Source of the DNA: Mycobacterium sp.
GTDB lineage: Bacteria; Actinomycetota; Actinomycetes; Mycobacteriales; Mycobacteriaceae
DNA length: 64,000 nt
Reading direction: 5' to 3'
Assembly: GCA_025965975.1 (NCBI GenBank)
Contig: JAOPVX010000327.1
Span: forward strand, 1-64,000
Part shown: positions 63,304-64,000 of the stretch, in pieces
Position numbering within the stretch: the stretch's first letter is position 1
Layout of the letters: every line of letters begins with the position of its first letter
Program-made: the position numbers and the translations under genes
The notes under the pieces: model-generated
What the model was told of the DNA's origin: nothing
Seen by the model: only the letters and a program-made list of their open reading frames with translations
The model's database searches: none

Positions 63304-64000
63304 AGGTTGACCACCTCAACTGCGGCACCATGAACATGCCGACGGCTCCCATGGTCTGTCATGTGCTGCTGGTCGAGACCGACAACGGGCTGGTGCTGGT
63401 CGACTCCGGCTTCGGCTCGCATGACTGCCTGGACTCAGCGAACCGCGTTGGGCCGACGCGACATGTCGTCCGGCCGCTGTTCGACCACATGGAGACCGCC
63501 GCACACCAGATCGAACGCCTCGGCTTCCGCCGAGAAGACGTCCGCCACATCGTGATTACCCACCTCGACGTGGACCACATCGGTGGGCTCTCTGACTTCC
63601 CGGACGCCCACATCCACGTCACCGTCGCCGAAGCCCTCGGCGCGATCCGGTCGCCGTCCCGGCGCGAGAAGATCCGCTACCGTTCCGCGCAATGGGCACA
63701 TGGGCCCAACATCGTCGAACACCATCCGCACGGCGAGAAGTGGATGGGGTTCGCCGCCGCCAAGGAGCTTGCGGAGATATCGCGAGGCATCGCGCTCGTT
63801 TCACTGCCGGGTCACACCCGCGGCCACACCTGTGTGGCCGTCGACGCAGGCCACCGGTGGGTGCTGCACGCCGGCGACGCGTTCTATCACTACGGCACCC
63901 TCGACGGCCACTCTCGCGTGCCACGGGCGCTGACGGCGATGGAGACCCTCGTGGCCTTCGATCGAAAAACGGTGCAGGACAACCACGCTCGGCTTGCCGA
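63300..64000 (+). CDS. Metallo-beta-lactamase-fold hydrolase (paralogue 2), 3' end cut by window edge
   Basis: The first 233 residues of a paralogue of the hydrolase at 60931. Shared blocks: [64 protein letters not shown] with the same HxDxDH variant, [13 protein letters not shown] and GDAFYHYG. The start overlaps the TetR stop (ATGA). The C-terminal 25-30 residues lie past the window. Two similar hydrolases flanking SRPBCC and NTF2 genes suggest duplication within one pathway. Confidence 0.88.
   Translation, partial: MKVDHLNCGTMNMPTAPMVCHVLLVETDNGLVLVDSGFGSHDCLDSANRVGPTRHVVRPLFDHMETAAHQIERLGFRREDVRHIVITHLDVDHIGGLSDFPDAHIHVTVAEALGAIRSPSRREKIRYRSAQWAHGPNIVEHHPHGEKWMGFAAAKELAEISRGIALVSLPGHTRGHTCVAVDAGHRWVLHAGDAFYHYGTLDGHSRVPRALTAMETLVAFDRKTVQDNHARLA

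Overview
This window is chromosomal DNA from a high-GC actinobacterium, almost certainly a Mycobacterium or Mycolicibacterium. The evidence is a complete yrbE-mce operon, rpfA behind a cyclic di-AMP riboswitch, sepH, cspB, a mycothiol-dependent isomerase-fold protein, F420-type luciferase-like oxidoreductases, and a gene order that I recall running, in reverse, as in the M. tuberculosis Rv0854-Rv0896 interval. No rRNA, tRNA, CRISPR array, insertion sequence or prophage was seen. Family names and synteny come from memory of these families, not from database searches.

Layout. 1-5.6 kb: gltA2 (cut by the left edge), a TetR regulator, an MFS exporter, pdxH, citA and a DinB-like protein. 5.7-9.2 kb: a VOC protein, a decayed glycosidase remnant, fprB and a diiron oxygenase. 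9.3-20 kb: map, serC, sepH, an F420-type oxidoreductase, a small membrane protein, a SPOUT RNA methyltransferase, a MarR regulator, small hypotheticals, a DUF3027 protein, a second MFS gene, a glutathionyl-hydroquinone-reductase-like protein and cspB. 20-25 kb: molybdenum cofactor genes (moaA-moaD on the plus strand, moaC-mog-moaE on the minus strand) surrounding rpfA with its CRP-like site and riboswitch. 25-30.6 kb: a large XPB-associated protein, a membrane-anchored esterase and the XPB helicase, which is preceded by two tandem 35-bp repeats that each encode a tiny overlapping reading frame.

30.6-39.1 kb is an accessory stretch between conserved blocks. It holds a cupin/NmrA divergent pair, a luciferase-like oxidoreductase, a methyltransferase and an acyl-CoA synthetase-like gene, together with gene wreckage: a LysR fragment joined to a frameshifted SDR gene, and a lipase broken by a 13-bp tandem duplication. 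39.1-48.3 kb returns to the conserved block: fadB-fadA, an alpha/beta hydrolase, dapC, three SRPBCC paralogues (one frameshifted at its 3' end) around a CoA-transferase (far), and an NTF2-like gene. 48.3-57.4 kb is a complete eight-gene lipid-import operon, yrbEA-yrbEB-mceA-F, on the minus strand.

57.7-64 kb looks like a catabolic or detoxification module: an FAD oxidoreductase, two TetR regulators, a DUF2834 membrane protein, two paralogous metallo-beta-lactamase-fold hydrolases, an SRPBCC protein and an NTF2-like protein. The palindrome TGTCAATATTGAC occurs both upstream of the FAD oxidoreductase and between the first TetR gene and the DUF2834 gene, which outlines a small local regulon. A second, different palindrome precedes the NTF2/TetR/hydrolase operon. 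This module and the nested small reading frames before xpb are the most interesting parts of the window.
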